Assembly (NCBI RefSeq): GCF_000022905.1
Contig: NC_012590.1
Span: forward strand, 186,001 to 250,000
From: Corynebacterium aurimucosum ATCC 700975
GTDB taxonomy: Bacteria; Actinomycetota; Actinomycetes; Mycobacteriales; Mycobacteriaceae
Reading direction: 5' to 3'
Length of the DNA stretch: 64,000 nt
Shown: positions 20,855 to 29,629 of the stretch, in pieces
How the letters are laid out: each line of letters opens with the position of its first letter
Position numbering within the stretch: the first letter of the stretch is position 1
The notes under the pieces: model-generated
What the model was told of the DNA's origin: nothing
The model's database searches: none
The model's input: the letters and a program-made list of their open reading frames with translations, nothing else
Made by a program: the position numbers and the translations under genes

Positions 20855-20906
20855 ATCTACATCTCAAAATTGCATTCTGCACTGTATTAACGAATGGGAT
20901 ACTTTC

Positions 20907-21893
20907 ATGGCAGCACCCCTTCTTGAGCGCCCTGCGTCTCCTTCAGAAAATGAACAGGATGACAAGAAGACCTGGACGTTTTCGGGCCTTGCCTTGTTTG
21001 CCTGCCTGACGGCCTTTGCCGGCTTGATTGTTGGTCTGTATCCCACCACCGCGTCTTGGTTTAGCGCGCGCGAACAGGCACGCTTAGTTGACCTTTATGA
21101 TTCAAAACTGGACAACGCTAAGCCGCTTAGTGCTAGTCAACTCATTGAATTAGCGCATCGCTACAACGACCGGCTCAGCGCCGGTGCAGCCTTGGACGCT
21201 TTTGCCAACGTGCCGCGCGGTACCGGTGACCTGGATGAGGACGGTATGTCCTACAAGGACCAGTTACGCATCGACGGAACCGATGTCATGGCCCGCATTC
21301 GTATCCCGGAAATTGACGTTGACTTGCCTATCTACCACGGAACTTCCGATGAGGTGCTCAATAAAGGTGCCGGCCACCTTGAAGGTACGTCGCTGCCTGT
21401 CGGAGGGCTAGGCACGCACTCCGTCATTACCGCTCACCGCGGATTAGCGGATGCCACGATGTTCACGAACCTTAACAAGGTAGGAATTGGTGACCGCTTT
21501 ACCATCGAGGTCGCGGGACAGGTTTTAACCTATGAAATCCGTGAAACACGCGTGGTGCACCCAGAAAACACCCGCTTTTTGAAAGCGGATCCGAATCGTG
21601 ACTTGGTTACGCTAGTAACGTGTACGCCGCTGGGAATTAACACACACCGTATTCTGGTTACCGCCGAAAGGGTTACTCCGACCCCGCAATCTGATATCGA
21701 TGCTGCTCGCGGTGCCAGCAAGGTGGGATTCCCATGGTGGGCCGTGGCGCTCATCGGCGGCTTCTTGCTCCTAGCGTTCCTGTTCTGGCGCGCGGGCTAT
21801 ATGGTTCCGGCCAAGACAAAGAAGAATGAGTCCGGCAATGAGTCCGATTCAGGGGAAGAGCAGTTAGAAAGTAATTCAGATGACAACCTCTAA
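20907..21893 (+). CDS. Class C pilin sortase 1
   Basis: The product has 328 residues with an N-terminal helix (about 24-46), the catalytic domain, and a C-terminal helix followed by a charged tail, as in pilus-building class C sortases. Catalytic residues are His177 (ITAHRG), Cys239 (LVTCTPLG) and Arg248 (NTHR). The lid segment before the core reads NVPRGTGDLDEDG and lacks the DPW/DPF anchor usual for class C. It should link the Lys of one shaft pilin to the LPLT of the next. It overlaps the second sortase by 14 bp. Confidence 0.9.
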   Translation: MAAPLLERPASPSENEQDDKKTWTFSGLALFACLTAFAGLIVGLYPTTASWFSAREQARLVDLYDSKLDNAKPLSASQLIELAHRYNDRLSAGAALDAFANVPRGTGDLDEDGMSYKDQLRIDGTDVMARIRIPEIDVDLPIYHGTSDEVLNKGAGHLEGTSLPVGGLGTHSVITAHRGLADATMFTNLNKVGIGDRFTIEVAGQVLTYEIRETRVVHPENTRFLKADPNRDLVTLVTCTPLGINTHRILVTAERVTPTPQSDIDAARGASKVGFPWWAVALIGGFLLLAFLFWRAGYMVPAKTKKNESGNESDSGEEQLESNSDDNL

Positions 21894-22803
21894 TTTGCAA
21901 TCCCCATCGCGCTCGACAGCCAGGAAACGGTCGAACCGCAGCAAGGGTGTGGCCGCCATCGTGATGGTGCTGTGTGCGCTGCTTGGCGTGGGCATCCTGC
22001 TTTACCCTGTAGTGGCCACGCAAATGAATAACTGGGAGCAATCAAAACTGGCCCGCCAGTTCTCGGATGACTCCTCTGCAGTGTCTCCGGAGCAGGCCGC
22101 CGCTGCTTTGGCGGAGGCGCGGGCATTCGATGAGGCACATACGGGTGTGAGTCTCGAGGATCCATGGAGTAGCGGGGCGCCAACAGACAGCGAAGCGTAT
22201 CAGCAGTACCTCAAGGTGCTTGATGATTTCCCAGCTATGGGGCAGATCGCTATTCCTTCCATCAACGTGAACTTGCCCATCTATCACGGCACGAGTGATA
22301 CCACTCTTCTTAAAGGCGTGGGGCACCTCTTCGGTACGGCGCTGCCGCTCGGCGGTGAAGGTCGGCGCACCGTTTTGACGGCTCATTCTGGTATTGAAAA
22401 CTCCACCTTCTTTGACAACTTGGAAGATGTCCAGGTTGGTGATGCAATCTTCATTCGCAATATTGGCGAAACTTTGAAGTACGAAGTGCGTGACACAGAG
22501 GTCATCCTCCCGGACCAGCTTGACCGCTTGGCCCCTGAAGAGGGGAAGGATCTCGTCACACTCGTAACGTGCACTCCCTATGGAATTAATACACACCGCT
22601 TGCTCGTGACAGCTGAGCGCGTGGACTTCGATCCCGCCGAAGCCGAACAGGCCCTGGGCGGTGATGCTCTAGTGTGGCAATGGTGGATGAAGCTAGCTAT
22701 TGGTGCTGCTCTGGCTTTGATTCTCCTCATGTTGCTCGGGGCGTTCCGCTTAGCCCGTAAGCGGCGTCGCACGGTAGCTGAAAGGGGTGTGCATGAATCT
22801 TAG
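21880..22803 (+). CDS. Class C pilin sortase 2
   Basis: The product has 307 residues with helices at both ends. Catalytic residues are His169 (LTAHSG), Cys231 (LVTCTPYG) and Arg240 (NTHR). It has the class C lid motif DPW at 94-96 (SLEDPWSSG). The start lies inside the end of sortase 1, so translation is coupled. In C. diphtheriae each Spa cluster with two sortases divides the work: one polymerises the shaft, the other adds the minor pilin. Which does what here cannot be read from sequence. Confidence 0.9.
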   Translation: MTTSNLQSPSRSTARKRSNRSKGVAAIVMVLCALLGVGILLYPVVATQMNNWEQSKLARQFSDDSSAVSPEQAAAALAEARAFDEAHTGVSLEDPWSSGAPTDSEAYQQYLKVLDDFPAMGQIAIPSINVNLPIYHGTSDTTLLKGVGHLFGTALPLGGEGRRTVLTAHSGIENSTFFDNLEDVQVGDAIFIRNIGETLKYEVRDTEVILPDQLDRLAPEEGKDLVTLVTCTPYGINTHRLLVTAERVDFDPAEAEQALGGDALVWQWWMKLAIGAALALILLMLLGAFRLARKRRRTVAERGVHES

Positions 22804-22881
22804 AAACTGCACTGCCTTTGTAGTCATTGTTCTTAATAAACTTTCTTTAATCACCAATTTTCCCAGCGAGGTAAAGCAATA

Positions 22882-23733
22882 ATGTCAATCGCAGCAATGA
22901 GGACGCACGGTCTGAGTTCGAAGATGGGTGCAGGGCTTGCGGCCTGCGCAGTGACCGGTCTGTTGATTTCGGGTGTGAGCGTGGCCGAAGCACGTACGGT
23001 CACGGGCAACACCGATGGTCTTTCTCTAGAGAGCATCGATTGCGCCGGTGCCGCGACGCTAACGATTGTGAAAACCCCGCGCGGAGATTACGAAAACAAA
23101 CCGCTCAGTGCGTTGCCTGAGCACCTAGTTTCCGGCTTCCGCTTCTCTGTTACCCGCATCGAAGGTGTAGATATCACCACGCGCGAGGGACAGGAGAAGG
23201 CACGAGAGCTTTCCGTGGGGGAGGCCAAGAAGCTTCTCTCTGGTGACTCCGTAGAAATCGTTACTGATGCCCGCGGTCGTGCCACTGCTACCGGTTTACA
23301 GGAAGGCCTGTACCTGGTGCATGAGGAGGGCCCCACGAAAGAAGTGGAAGGCCAGTGGTTCTCTAAAGACTTTCTGATCGTAGTTCCGGTAGGTTCCGCA
23401 AGTCAGGAATCCAAGGAATGGCAATGTGACGCGGTAGTGATTTCTAAGGACTCGCCGAGGGAAACCCCGCCGCCTCCCACTACTGTGACGACTACGACCA
23501 CCCCACCGTTCCCGCCGGCAACCACGCCACGAATCACTCCGCCGCCATCTACGGTCACCCCGCCGGCCACGGTCCCGCCGACGCAACCGGTGCCACCAAA
23601 CGAGAACACCCCGCCCTCAAGGCTGGTTAATACCGGTGCAAACGTCCTCGGCGTGGTAGGCGTAGGTGCCGTGCTGTTGCTCGTTGGTTTCTGGTTAACG
23701 CGACGCCGTAGCGTACAGGATGATTCCAACTAG
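22882..23733 (+). CDS. Minor/base pilin with LVNTG anchor
   Basis: The product has 283 residues. A signal peptide is followed by one pilin-like domain (ATLTIVKTPRGDY to GLYLVHEEGP), a Pro/Thr-rich stalk at about 195-245, and LVNTG at 248-252 with a membrane helix and RRR tail. The sorting motif differs from the LPLTG of the other two pilins, which fits a base pilin attached to the wall by the housekeeping sortase. GAGGTAA lies upstream of ATG 22882. It is the last gene of the cluster, like SpaI-type base pilins. Confidence 0.87.
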   Translation: MSIAAMRTHGLSSKMGAGLAACAVTGLLISGVSVAEARTVTGNTDGLSLESIDCAGAATLTIVKTPRGDYENKPLSALPEHLVSGFRFSVTRIEGVDITTREGQEKARELSVGEAKKLLSGDSVEIVTDARGRATATGLQEGLYLVHEEGPTKEVEGQWFSKDFLIVVPVGSASQESKEWQCDAVVISKDSPRETPPPPTTVTTTTTPPFPPATTPRITPPPSTVTPPATVPPTQPVPPNENTPPSRLVNTGANVLGVVGVGAVLLLVGFWLTRRRSVQDDSN

Positions 23734-23758
23734 GAACTACTTGTGCTGCGTGCACCAA

Positions 23759-23815
23759 GCCCGCGGTAGGGCCCTCATACCGGGGAAGGTATGGGGGAAC
23801 GCCCCTACCGCGGGC
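23759..23815 (+). terminator. Terminator at the end of the pilus locus
   Basis: GCCCGCGGTAGGG pairs with CCCCTACCGCGGGC, and an inner CATACC/GGTATG pair extends the hairpin. There is no clear T-run; it may work for both converging units. Confidence 0.75.
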
Positions 23816-23906
23816 ATTCATCGTTTTAGTGGCTAGAGCATCTAATTGCTGAGTGGCGTTATTTAGGGAGTAGCGGCCTGGTTTGGCCGCTTTGCCCTTA
23901 ACCCTA

Positions 23907-25229
23907 TTAGTCCTTCGGGACCTCGGGCTTGGTGTGTTCCACAAAGGTCACGGAGGGATCCGGGTCCTCGCGGTCGTATTCAATCTCATCGTCAGCCTCG
24001 AGCTCCTCGTGGATCTCATCGGCGACGGTGGAGACAAACTCTTCAGTTTCCATGTTGGAGGCCGCTGCCAGCTTGCGCAGCTCGCGCTCGTTCTTCTTGG
24101 TGAAGTGCTCGCGTGGGTCCAGACGGCGCTTGACCAGGGTGCGGGCGCGCACGCGGCGGTCAGACTCGGAGGTGATCTTGTCACGCTGGGTAATCCACGT
24201 GATGACCATGACGGCAATCATGAGCAGGCCGATCCAGCCCAGAATCGGGTAGACGCTGGAGACCAGCTGCTTGAAGCCGATGAAAGAGAGGATGAAGCCG
24301 ACGACACAGGCGCCTGCGTAGACAGGGTAGAAGAGCTTCGGCTTCTTACGGGTGAGGCGCTTGCCCATGGCGTAGAACATGCCGATAGCGGTGTTGAAGA
24401 CCATGCCATAGATGATGAACGTCATGAAGTAACCCAGGATTGGGTTCACGTTATTGATCAGCGAGAGTACCGGCAGGTCCTGCTCGTGAACGTCCGGGGC
24501 TACCATGTAGAGAGAGACCACGAGGAGAGCGAGCAGGAGCAGGTAGAAGAAGCCACCGATGAGGCCGCCAACACCGACGGCGCGGTTATCCAGGATGTTG
24601 CCGCCGATGACGATGGACATCGAGACCGCGCACATGACGTTGAGGCCGGTGTAGTTCAGCGCGGCCAGCCACCAGTTGTTGAGGGGACTCTCCACATTGT
24701 TGATGGCATAGTCATTGGCCCAGGACCAATCCACGTCGGTAACGATGATGGTATAACCCGTGGCCAGAACCACGAAGATGATGATGAAGGGCGTAATTGC
24801 GCCGATGACGTTGCTGACCTTATCCACATCGAGGAGGCCTACCAGCAGGACCAGCACGAGCATGACGGCCCCACCCACCCAAATGGGCACGCCGTCAAAC
24901 TGCTGGCTGATGGTCGAGCCACCACCGGCGAACATGACGAAGCCGATAGAGAACAACGTGGCTAGGGTGCCCCAGTCCAGCACTCGGGAGACGATGGGGC
25001 CACTAATCTTGTCGTAGACGGCCGTGTGCTCGTCTGCCTGAAAATAGGAACCGAGCTGCAAAATGGCTACACCAGTAATGATCATGAGGGCGGCTGCAAG
25101 GAGTACGCCCCATAGGCCCATGTTTCCGAAAGCCACGAAGTACTGGATTGCTTCCTGGCCGGAGGCAAAGCCGGCGCCGACGACGACACCAATGAAGGCC
25201 ATGGAAATGGCCGCTGCGCGTTTCCACAT
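23907..25229 (-). CDS. YkvI-family membrane transporter
   Basis: The product has about 440 residues and ten or more membrane helices. It begins RAAAISMAFIGVVVGAGFASGQEAIQYF, the characteristic start of YkvI-family permeases, which are distant relatives of the LeuT/APC fold. The substrate is unknown. After the last helix (LLMIAVMVITWITQ) comes a long charged cytosolic tail rich in Glu and Asp. I chose ATG 25229, right before the first helix. No good ribosome binding site is visible, and a start at 25277 would add 16 residues. Confidence 0.75.
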   Translation of the reverse strand: MWKRAAAISMAFIGVVVGAGFASGQEAIQYFVAFGNMGLWGVLLAAALMIITGVAILQLGSYFQADEHTAVYDKISGPIVSRVLDWGTLATLFSIGFVMFAGGGSTISQQFDGVPIWVGGAVMLVLVLLVGLLDVDKVSNVIGAITPFIIIFVVLATGYTIIVTDVDWSWANDYAINNVESPLNNWWLAALNYTGLNVMCAVSMSIVIGGNILDNRAVGVGGLIGGFFYLLLLALLVVSLYMVAPDVHEQDLPVLSLINNVNPILGYFMTFIIYGMVFNTAIGMFYAMGKRLTRKKPKLFYPVYAGACVVGFILSFIGFKQLVSSVYPILGWIGLLMIAVMVITWITQRDKITSESDRRVRARTLVKRRLDPREHFTKKNERELRKLAAASNMETEEFVSTVADEIHEELEADDEIEYDREDPDPSVTFVEHTKPEVPKD

Positions 25230-25506
25230 AAAGTAAAGAGGTCTCTCAATCTCACACGCGCCGGGGGATGCCATCACTACCCAAGGTGTGGTGCGGGCAA
25301 ATGGGAAAGCCTCGCGGGCCCGGTTCGACTATCGATTTATCACGTGTGCTTCGAAAAATATTAGGTGTGTTCGATAGGTATTTTCCAGCTGGGACTGCGG
25401 TTTCTTCCAGGATAGGCAGTGGCGGGGGTGCAAGAATTTGCCGTTTGGTGCATGTAGGTGCAGGTTCTATGACCGGCAAAGCCGATTTGTAACGGCTCGA
25501 TAACGA

Positions 25507-26055
25507 TTAGCCGCGTTGGTCGATGAGGTCCTTGCGGGCGCGGGCGACGCGGGAGCGAATTGTACCCACGCGAACCCCGGCGATTTTCGCGGCCTCCTCG
25601 TAGGTGTAGCCCAAAACCTGGGTCAAGATGAGGGCTTCGCGGCGGTCTTCTGGGAGGGCGTCGATAAGCGCGCGGGCGTCGATCCACTCGCTCCACGTGC
25701 CCGAGCTCTCCGGGGTCGTGGTAAGGGCGGCGGCGTCTTCGTACTCGGTGGCGGACTTGCGCGGGCGGGCCATGTCGTGGCGGATGTTGTCTACCCATAC
25801 GCGGCGGGCAAGTGAAAGCAGCCATGTGCGCGCTGAGGAACGGGCGGCGAAGCGGGGGAGTGCGCCGATGACGCGCAGATATGTCTCTTGGGTGAGATCG
25901 TCTGCGATGTCGGGGCCGCCGAGGTGGGCGAGTAAGCGCCAGACATCATCCTGGGTGGACTTGATGAACTCCGTGAGGGCTGCGCGATCGCCGCGGCCTG
26001 CCTTGAGGGCGAGGTCGGTGACGCGCGCATCGTCGCGCTCGGAGTGTCGTTTCAC
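25507..26055 (-). CDS. sigC: ECF sigma factor SigC
   Basis: The product has 182 residues. Region 2 carries VWRLLAHLGGPDIADDLTQETYLRV and the RTWLLSLARRVWVDN segment. Region 4 carries LPEDRREALILTQVLGYTYEEAAKIAGV and GTIRSRVARARKDL. It lies divergent from katA, as does sigC (cg0309) in C. glutamicum, where SigC responds to electron-transport stress and drives the cytochrome bd and haem genes. I chose GTG 26055 because a TAAGTT hexamer ends 7 nt upstream, which fits a leaderless transcript. A longer start at TTG 26124 is possible. Confidence 0.85.
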   Translation of the reverse strand: MKRHSERDDARVTDLALKAGRGDRAALTEFIKSTQDDVWRLLAHLGGPDIADDLTQETYLRVIGALPRFAARSSARTWLLSLARRVWVDNIRHDMARPRKSATEYEDAAALTTTPESSGTWSEWIDARALIDALPEDRREALILTQVLGYTYEEAAKIAGVRVGTIRSRVARARKDLIDQRG

Positions 26056-26180
26056 CTCCCATAACTTACCAGTCGGGGAGGTGGGATTTGGACACCTCGG
26101 TGTTAAGGCTATGACCTCTGGCAACCTTAAAAACTGTTGCGCAGGTCATTTTTTATGGGTAGTCTATGAAAGGTCCGTGA

Positions 26181-26205
26181 TTGATAATGTAAAGCAAATT
26201 ATCAA
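26181..26205. promoter_or_regulatory. Inverted repeat upstream of katA
   Basis: TTGATAAT and ATTATCAA are perfect inverted arms with a 9-nt spacer, 23 bp before the katA ATG. It resembles a regulator operator, and the arms look like those of Fur-type sites. Its position near the probable promoter suggests oxidative-stress or metal control. The regulator is not identifiable by eye. Confidence 0.5.
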
Positions 26206-26228
26206 CCGATCTAGGAGGCATTAACCCC

Positions 26229-27785
26229 ATGACTAACGCTTCGAATGAGTCCGCGGCAGACAAGGTTCTAGACAAGGGGCAGCGCGCCCCGGGCGGCCCG
26301 AACACTACCCGCCCGTCCGGTCAGCCCATTGCAACGGAAAACACCAGCATCACTGCAGGCGAAAACGGCCCGGTCGTGCTCAATGACATCCACCTTATTG
26401 AGAAGCTCGCACACTTCAACCGCGAGCGCGTGCCGGAGCGCACCCCGCACGCCAAGGGCCACGGTGCCTTCGGCGAGCTGCACGTTACTGAGGACGTCTC
26501 CGCTTACACCAAGGCCAAGCTCTTCCAGAAGGGCACCGTGACCCCGATGATGGGCCGCTTCTCCACCGTCGCCGGCGAGCAAGGCTCCCCGGATACCTGG
26601 CGTGACGTCCACGGCTTCGCGCTGCGCTTCTACACTGAGGACGGCAACTACGACATCGTGGGTAATAACACCCCGGTCTTCTTCATTCGTGATGGCATCA
26701 AGTTCCCCGACTTCATCCACTCCCAGAAGCGCCTAGGCACCAACGGTCTGCGCGATGCTGACATGCAGTGGGATTTCTGGACCCGCAACCCGGAGACCAC
26801 CCACCAGGTGACCTACCTCATGGGTGACCGCGGTACCCCGAAGACCACCCGCCACCAGAACGGCTACGGCTCCCACACCTTCCAGTGGGTCAACGAGTCC
26901 GGCGATGCCTTCTGGGTGAAGTACCACTTCAAGACTCGCCAGGGTGTGGAGAACTTCACCGACGCCGAAGCCACGGAGATCGCTGGTAAGAACGCGGACT
27001 ACCACCGCGAGGACCTCTACAACGCCATCGAGGAAGGCAACTTCCCGGTCTGGGACGTCAAGGTTCAGATCATGCCGGTGGCGGAGGCTGAGGAGTACCG
27101 CTTCAACCCCTTCGACCTGACCAAGACCTGGTCCAAGAAGGATTACCCGCTGGTAGATGTCGGATACTTCGTGCTCAACCGCAACCCGCGCAACTTCTTC
27201 GCGCAGATTGAGCAGGTTGCCCTGGATCCGTCTAACATCGTCCCGGGCATTGGCCTGTCCCCGGATAAGATGCTGCAGGCACGCGTCTTTGCATACTCCG
27301 ACCAGCAGCGCTACCGCATTGGACCGAACTACAAGCAGCTGCCGGTGAACCAGCCGCTCAACCAGGTCAACACCTACGAGCACGAGGGCCCGATGCAGTA
27401 CCTGTTCAACGCCCCGGAGGATCCGGTCTACTCCCCGAACCGCCACGCCAAGGGCGGCGGCTACCTCGACGGTGATGAGAACCTGCGCTTCAAGGAGCAG
27501 GAGACCACCACCGCGCCGGACCTCTACGTAAACCCGGACCCGGCAGGTATCGACCTGGTTCGCGCGCCCTACGTCCATCACGCTGAAGACAATGACACCG
27601 TACAGGCCACCGACCTGTACGAGAACGTCTACGACGATGGCGCCAAGGAGCGTCTGGCAGACAACATCACCAATGCCATGGCAGGCGTGTCCCCGGAGAC
27701 CGAGGAGCGCATCTACGCTTACTGGGATGCTGTCTCCCCGCAGCTGGGCAAGCGCGTGCGCGAGCTCTTCGCTGAAAAGAAGTAA
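26229..27785 (+). CDS. katA: Catalase (monofunctional, haem)
   Basis: The product has 518 residues. Landmarks are the catalytic His in RTPHAKGHGAFGELHV, the NNTPVFFIRDGIKFPDFIHS signature with the distal Asn nearby (YDIVGNNTPVF), and the proximal haem Tyr in RVFAYSDQQRYRIG. It decomposes hydrogen peroxide in the cytoplasm. CTAGGAGG is a strong ribosome binding site. Codon bias is typical of a highly expressed gene. It is followed by a strong terminator and stands alone. Confidence 0.97.
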   Translation: MTNASNESAADKVLDKGQRAPGGPNTTRPSGQPIATENTSITAGENGPVVLNDIHLIEKLAHFNRERVPERTPHAKGHGAFGELHVTEDVSAYTKAKLFQKGTVTPMMGRFSTVAGEQGSPDTWRDVHGFALRFYTEDGNYDIVGNNTPVFFIRDGIKFPDFIHSQKRLGTNGLRDADMQWDFWTRNPETTHQVTYLMGDRGTPKTTRHQNGYGSHTFQWVNESGDAFWVKYHFKTRQGVENFTDAEATEIAGKNADYHREDLYNAIEEGNFPVWDVKVQIMPVAEAEEYRFNPFDLTKTWSKKDYPLVDVGYFVLNRNPRNFFAQIEQVALDPSNIVPGIGLSPDKMLQARVFAYSDQQRYRIGPNYKQLPVNQPLNQVNTYEHEGPMQYLFNAPEDPVYSPNRHAKGGGYLDGDENLRFKEQETTTAPDLYVNPDPAGIDLVRAPYVHHAEDNDTVQATDLYENVYDDGAKERLADNITNAMAGVSPETEERIYAYWDAVSPQLGKRVRELFAEKK

Positions 27786-27816
27786 TACCACCTCAGTGAG
27801 TTAATCTCGTGGCTTC

Positions 27817-27867
27817 AAAAGCCCCGCCGGTCTAGTTCATTAAAGCTAGTTCCTGGCGGGGCTTTTC
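27817..27867 (+). terminator. Terminator after katA
   Basis: AAAAGCCCCGCCGG pairs with CTGGCGGGGCTTTT around a 22-nt loop that itself has short complementary segments. The stem ends in TTTT. Confidence 0.9.
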
Positions 27868-27914
27868 CGCGCGCCTGACCGCTTTTGCGCAGCGTGAACG
27901 ATAGTTTCTTTTAC

Positions 27915-29366
27915 ATGACCTCACGCCTAGCCAGCCCTGCAGATGCCAACCGGAAAATTGGCGCCCGCGCTCTCATCCTCACCCTCGTGCTCATCCTGCC
28001 GCTCATCATCGGCGCGGCCGTCGCCGCCGTATCCGAATGGCAACCAGCCGAGACCTGGTCCCAGGAACAGGCGGGTGCGCCCAGCGATGGCACCATCGAT
28101 CCGGCTGAGCTTTACGACGTCGCCCGAGCCCTCTCCGAAGCCAATGCCCAGGCCGGCTTCCTGGCTAATGGCGCGCAGCAGCTTGCCGATGGCACCGGCG
28201 ATCTGCAGGATGGCGCCGGCGAGCTCGGCGGCGGAGTAGACAAGCTGGCTGGCGGCTCGCAAGAGCTTTATGACGGGCTTGTGCAGCTGCAGTCCGGCAC
28301 CGCGCAGCTGGGCAACGGCGCTACTGAGCTGGCCGACGGCGTCGGCGGAGCCGTCGACCAAGTCATCGGTCTCGGGGTGGTTCGCGGACAGATCCTGCAG
28401 GCAATCGACGGCACCCTCAAGGACCTGGAAGGGAATAACTCGGCGGAGGCAAAGAACATCCGCTCGCAGCTGGGTGATCTGCGCAGCCAAGTGGAGAACT
28501 TCCAATTTGATCAGTCCATTCAGGACCAACTGACGCAGTTGAAGGATGGCTCGCGCGAGCTTTCCAACCAGTTGTCCGTGAGCGGCTATGCCTATCACGA
28601 TGGTGTCTACCAAGCCACGGAGGGCGCACAACAGCTCAATGCTGGCATTGGTGAGCTCAATGCCAAGGTCGATGAGGCTCTTAAGGGCGTGGACAAGCTT
28701 GTGGAAGGAGCAGAAAAGGTCGACGGCATGGCCAAGCAGAATCAGACCAAGGTGCAGGGAGCGCAGCGTGCGATGCCGACCGTCGCCGGGCCCGCTGAGG
28801 CCGGTGCCGAGCCCGCTCAGCTGCTGAGCCCCATCGTCGCTATGCTCCTTGCGGCTATTGCGGTTCTGGGCGGGGGCGTTATTGGTGCTCTGCTCACGCG
28901 CGTCGACCGCCGTATCCTCGTGCTGCTCGGCGGAGCGGTGCTCATCGGTGTTGTCGTGGGCCTGCTCGTGGCTCTTTTGGCTACCGGCGTGACCGCGGCC
29001 GCGGTGGCCTGGGCGGGGCTTGCGGCGGCGGGGGCTGGGGTGGCGTCGGCAAGCATGGTGTTCGCGCTGGTGCGCTGGCTTGGTGCGGGCGGCTGGTTCC
29101 TGGGAAGTGTGCTTGCTGTCGCACAGGTCGGCGTCGTGGGATGGGCGTGGAAGGCGGCGTCGACCGGCACCGATCTCAACGCCGCGATGAGCGCGCTCGT
29201 ACACCTCTTCCCCATGCAATGGGCAACCTCCGCCATTACCGTGGCGGGCAATGGTGGGCAGTCCCCGCAGCTGTGGACAGCCCTGGCTATTTTGGGGGTG
29301 ATCGCGGTCGCGGCCTTCGTGCTCGTAGGCGCACCCGCCGGGCGGGAAGGCAAAGAAAAGGCCTAG
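27915..29366 (+). CDS. YhgE/Pip-like membrane protein with coiled-coil ectodomain
   Basis: The product has about 483 residues. One N-terminal helix (ALILTLVLILPLIIGAAVAAV) is followed by an exposed region of about 260 residues. That region has many heptad-like repeats (GAQQLADGTGDLQDGAGEL and similar) that should form a coiled coil. The C-terminal half has about six helices, as in ABC-2-type YhgE/Pip proteins. Relatives act in phage adsorption, lipid or secretion-related roles. I chose ATG 27915; GTG 27894 is also possible. No ATPase partner lies nearby. Confidence 0.75.
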   Translation: MTSRLASPADANRKIGARALILTLVLILPLIIGAAVAAVSEWQPAETWSQEQAGAPSDGTIDPAELYDVARALSEANAQAGFLANGAQQLADGTGDLQDGAGELGGGVDKLAGGSQELYDGLVQLQSGTAQLGNGATELADGVGGAVDQVIGLGVVRGQILQAIDGTLKDLEGNNSAEAKNIRSQLGDLRSQVENFQFDQSIQDQLTQLKDGSRELSNQLSVSGYAYHDGVYQATEGAQQLNAGIGELNAKVDEALKGVDKLVEGAEKVDGMAKQNQTKVQGAQRAMPTVAGPAEAGAEPAQLLSPIVAMLLAAIAVLGGGVIGALLTRVDRRILVLLGGAVLIGVVVGLLVALLATGVTAAAVAWAGLAAAGAGVASASMVFALVRWLGAGGWFLGSVLAVAQVGVVGWAWKAASTGTDLNAAMSALVHLFPMQWATSAITVAGNGGQSPQLWTALAILGVIAVAAFVLVGAPAGREGKEKA

Positions 29367-29461
29367 CTCACAGGTCTGCGGACGGCACATCGCATAAGTG
29401 TCAAGATACGTTACGTGCATTTCCAGATTTTGCTACCGCTGTGAATGAAAAGAGTGCTAGA

Positions 29462-29571
29462 GTGAGAGGCGCTCACAAAGCCTACTTAGGGGGGTAGGCA
29501 AACGGTTTCTCCAATCCGTTGTGAGTGATAGGGAATAGGGGCGACGCGGCTGCTGTAGGGGCACCGCGTCG
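29462..29571 (+). ncRNA. Structured 5' leader before the DUF5129 gene
   Basis: Three clean hairpins lie in a row: GTGAG/CTCAC (29462-29476), GCCTAC/GTAGGC (29480-29499) and CGACGCGG/CCGCGTCG (29542-29571). They end about 60 nt before the next gene. This looks like a structured RNA leader or riboswitch, but I cannot match it to a known class. Confidence 0.4.
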
Positions 29572-29629
29572 TTTCCAATTGTGGGGGTAAAGTTGGCCGA
29601 AACGACCGCTCCGGAATTGGAGGATCACC

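Noticed and set aside
26733..27791. Minus-strand frame across katA
   Set aside because: Shadow of the catalase codons.
29441..29497. Mini-ORF MNEKSARVRGAHKAYLGG as a leader peptide
   Set aside because: The stretch is better explained by two RNA hairpins; no residue run suggests a sensing peptide and no ribosome binding site is visible.
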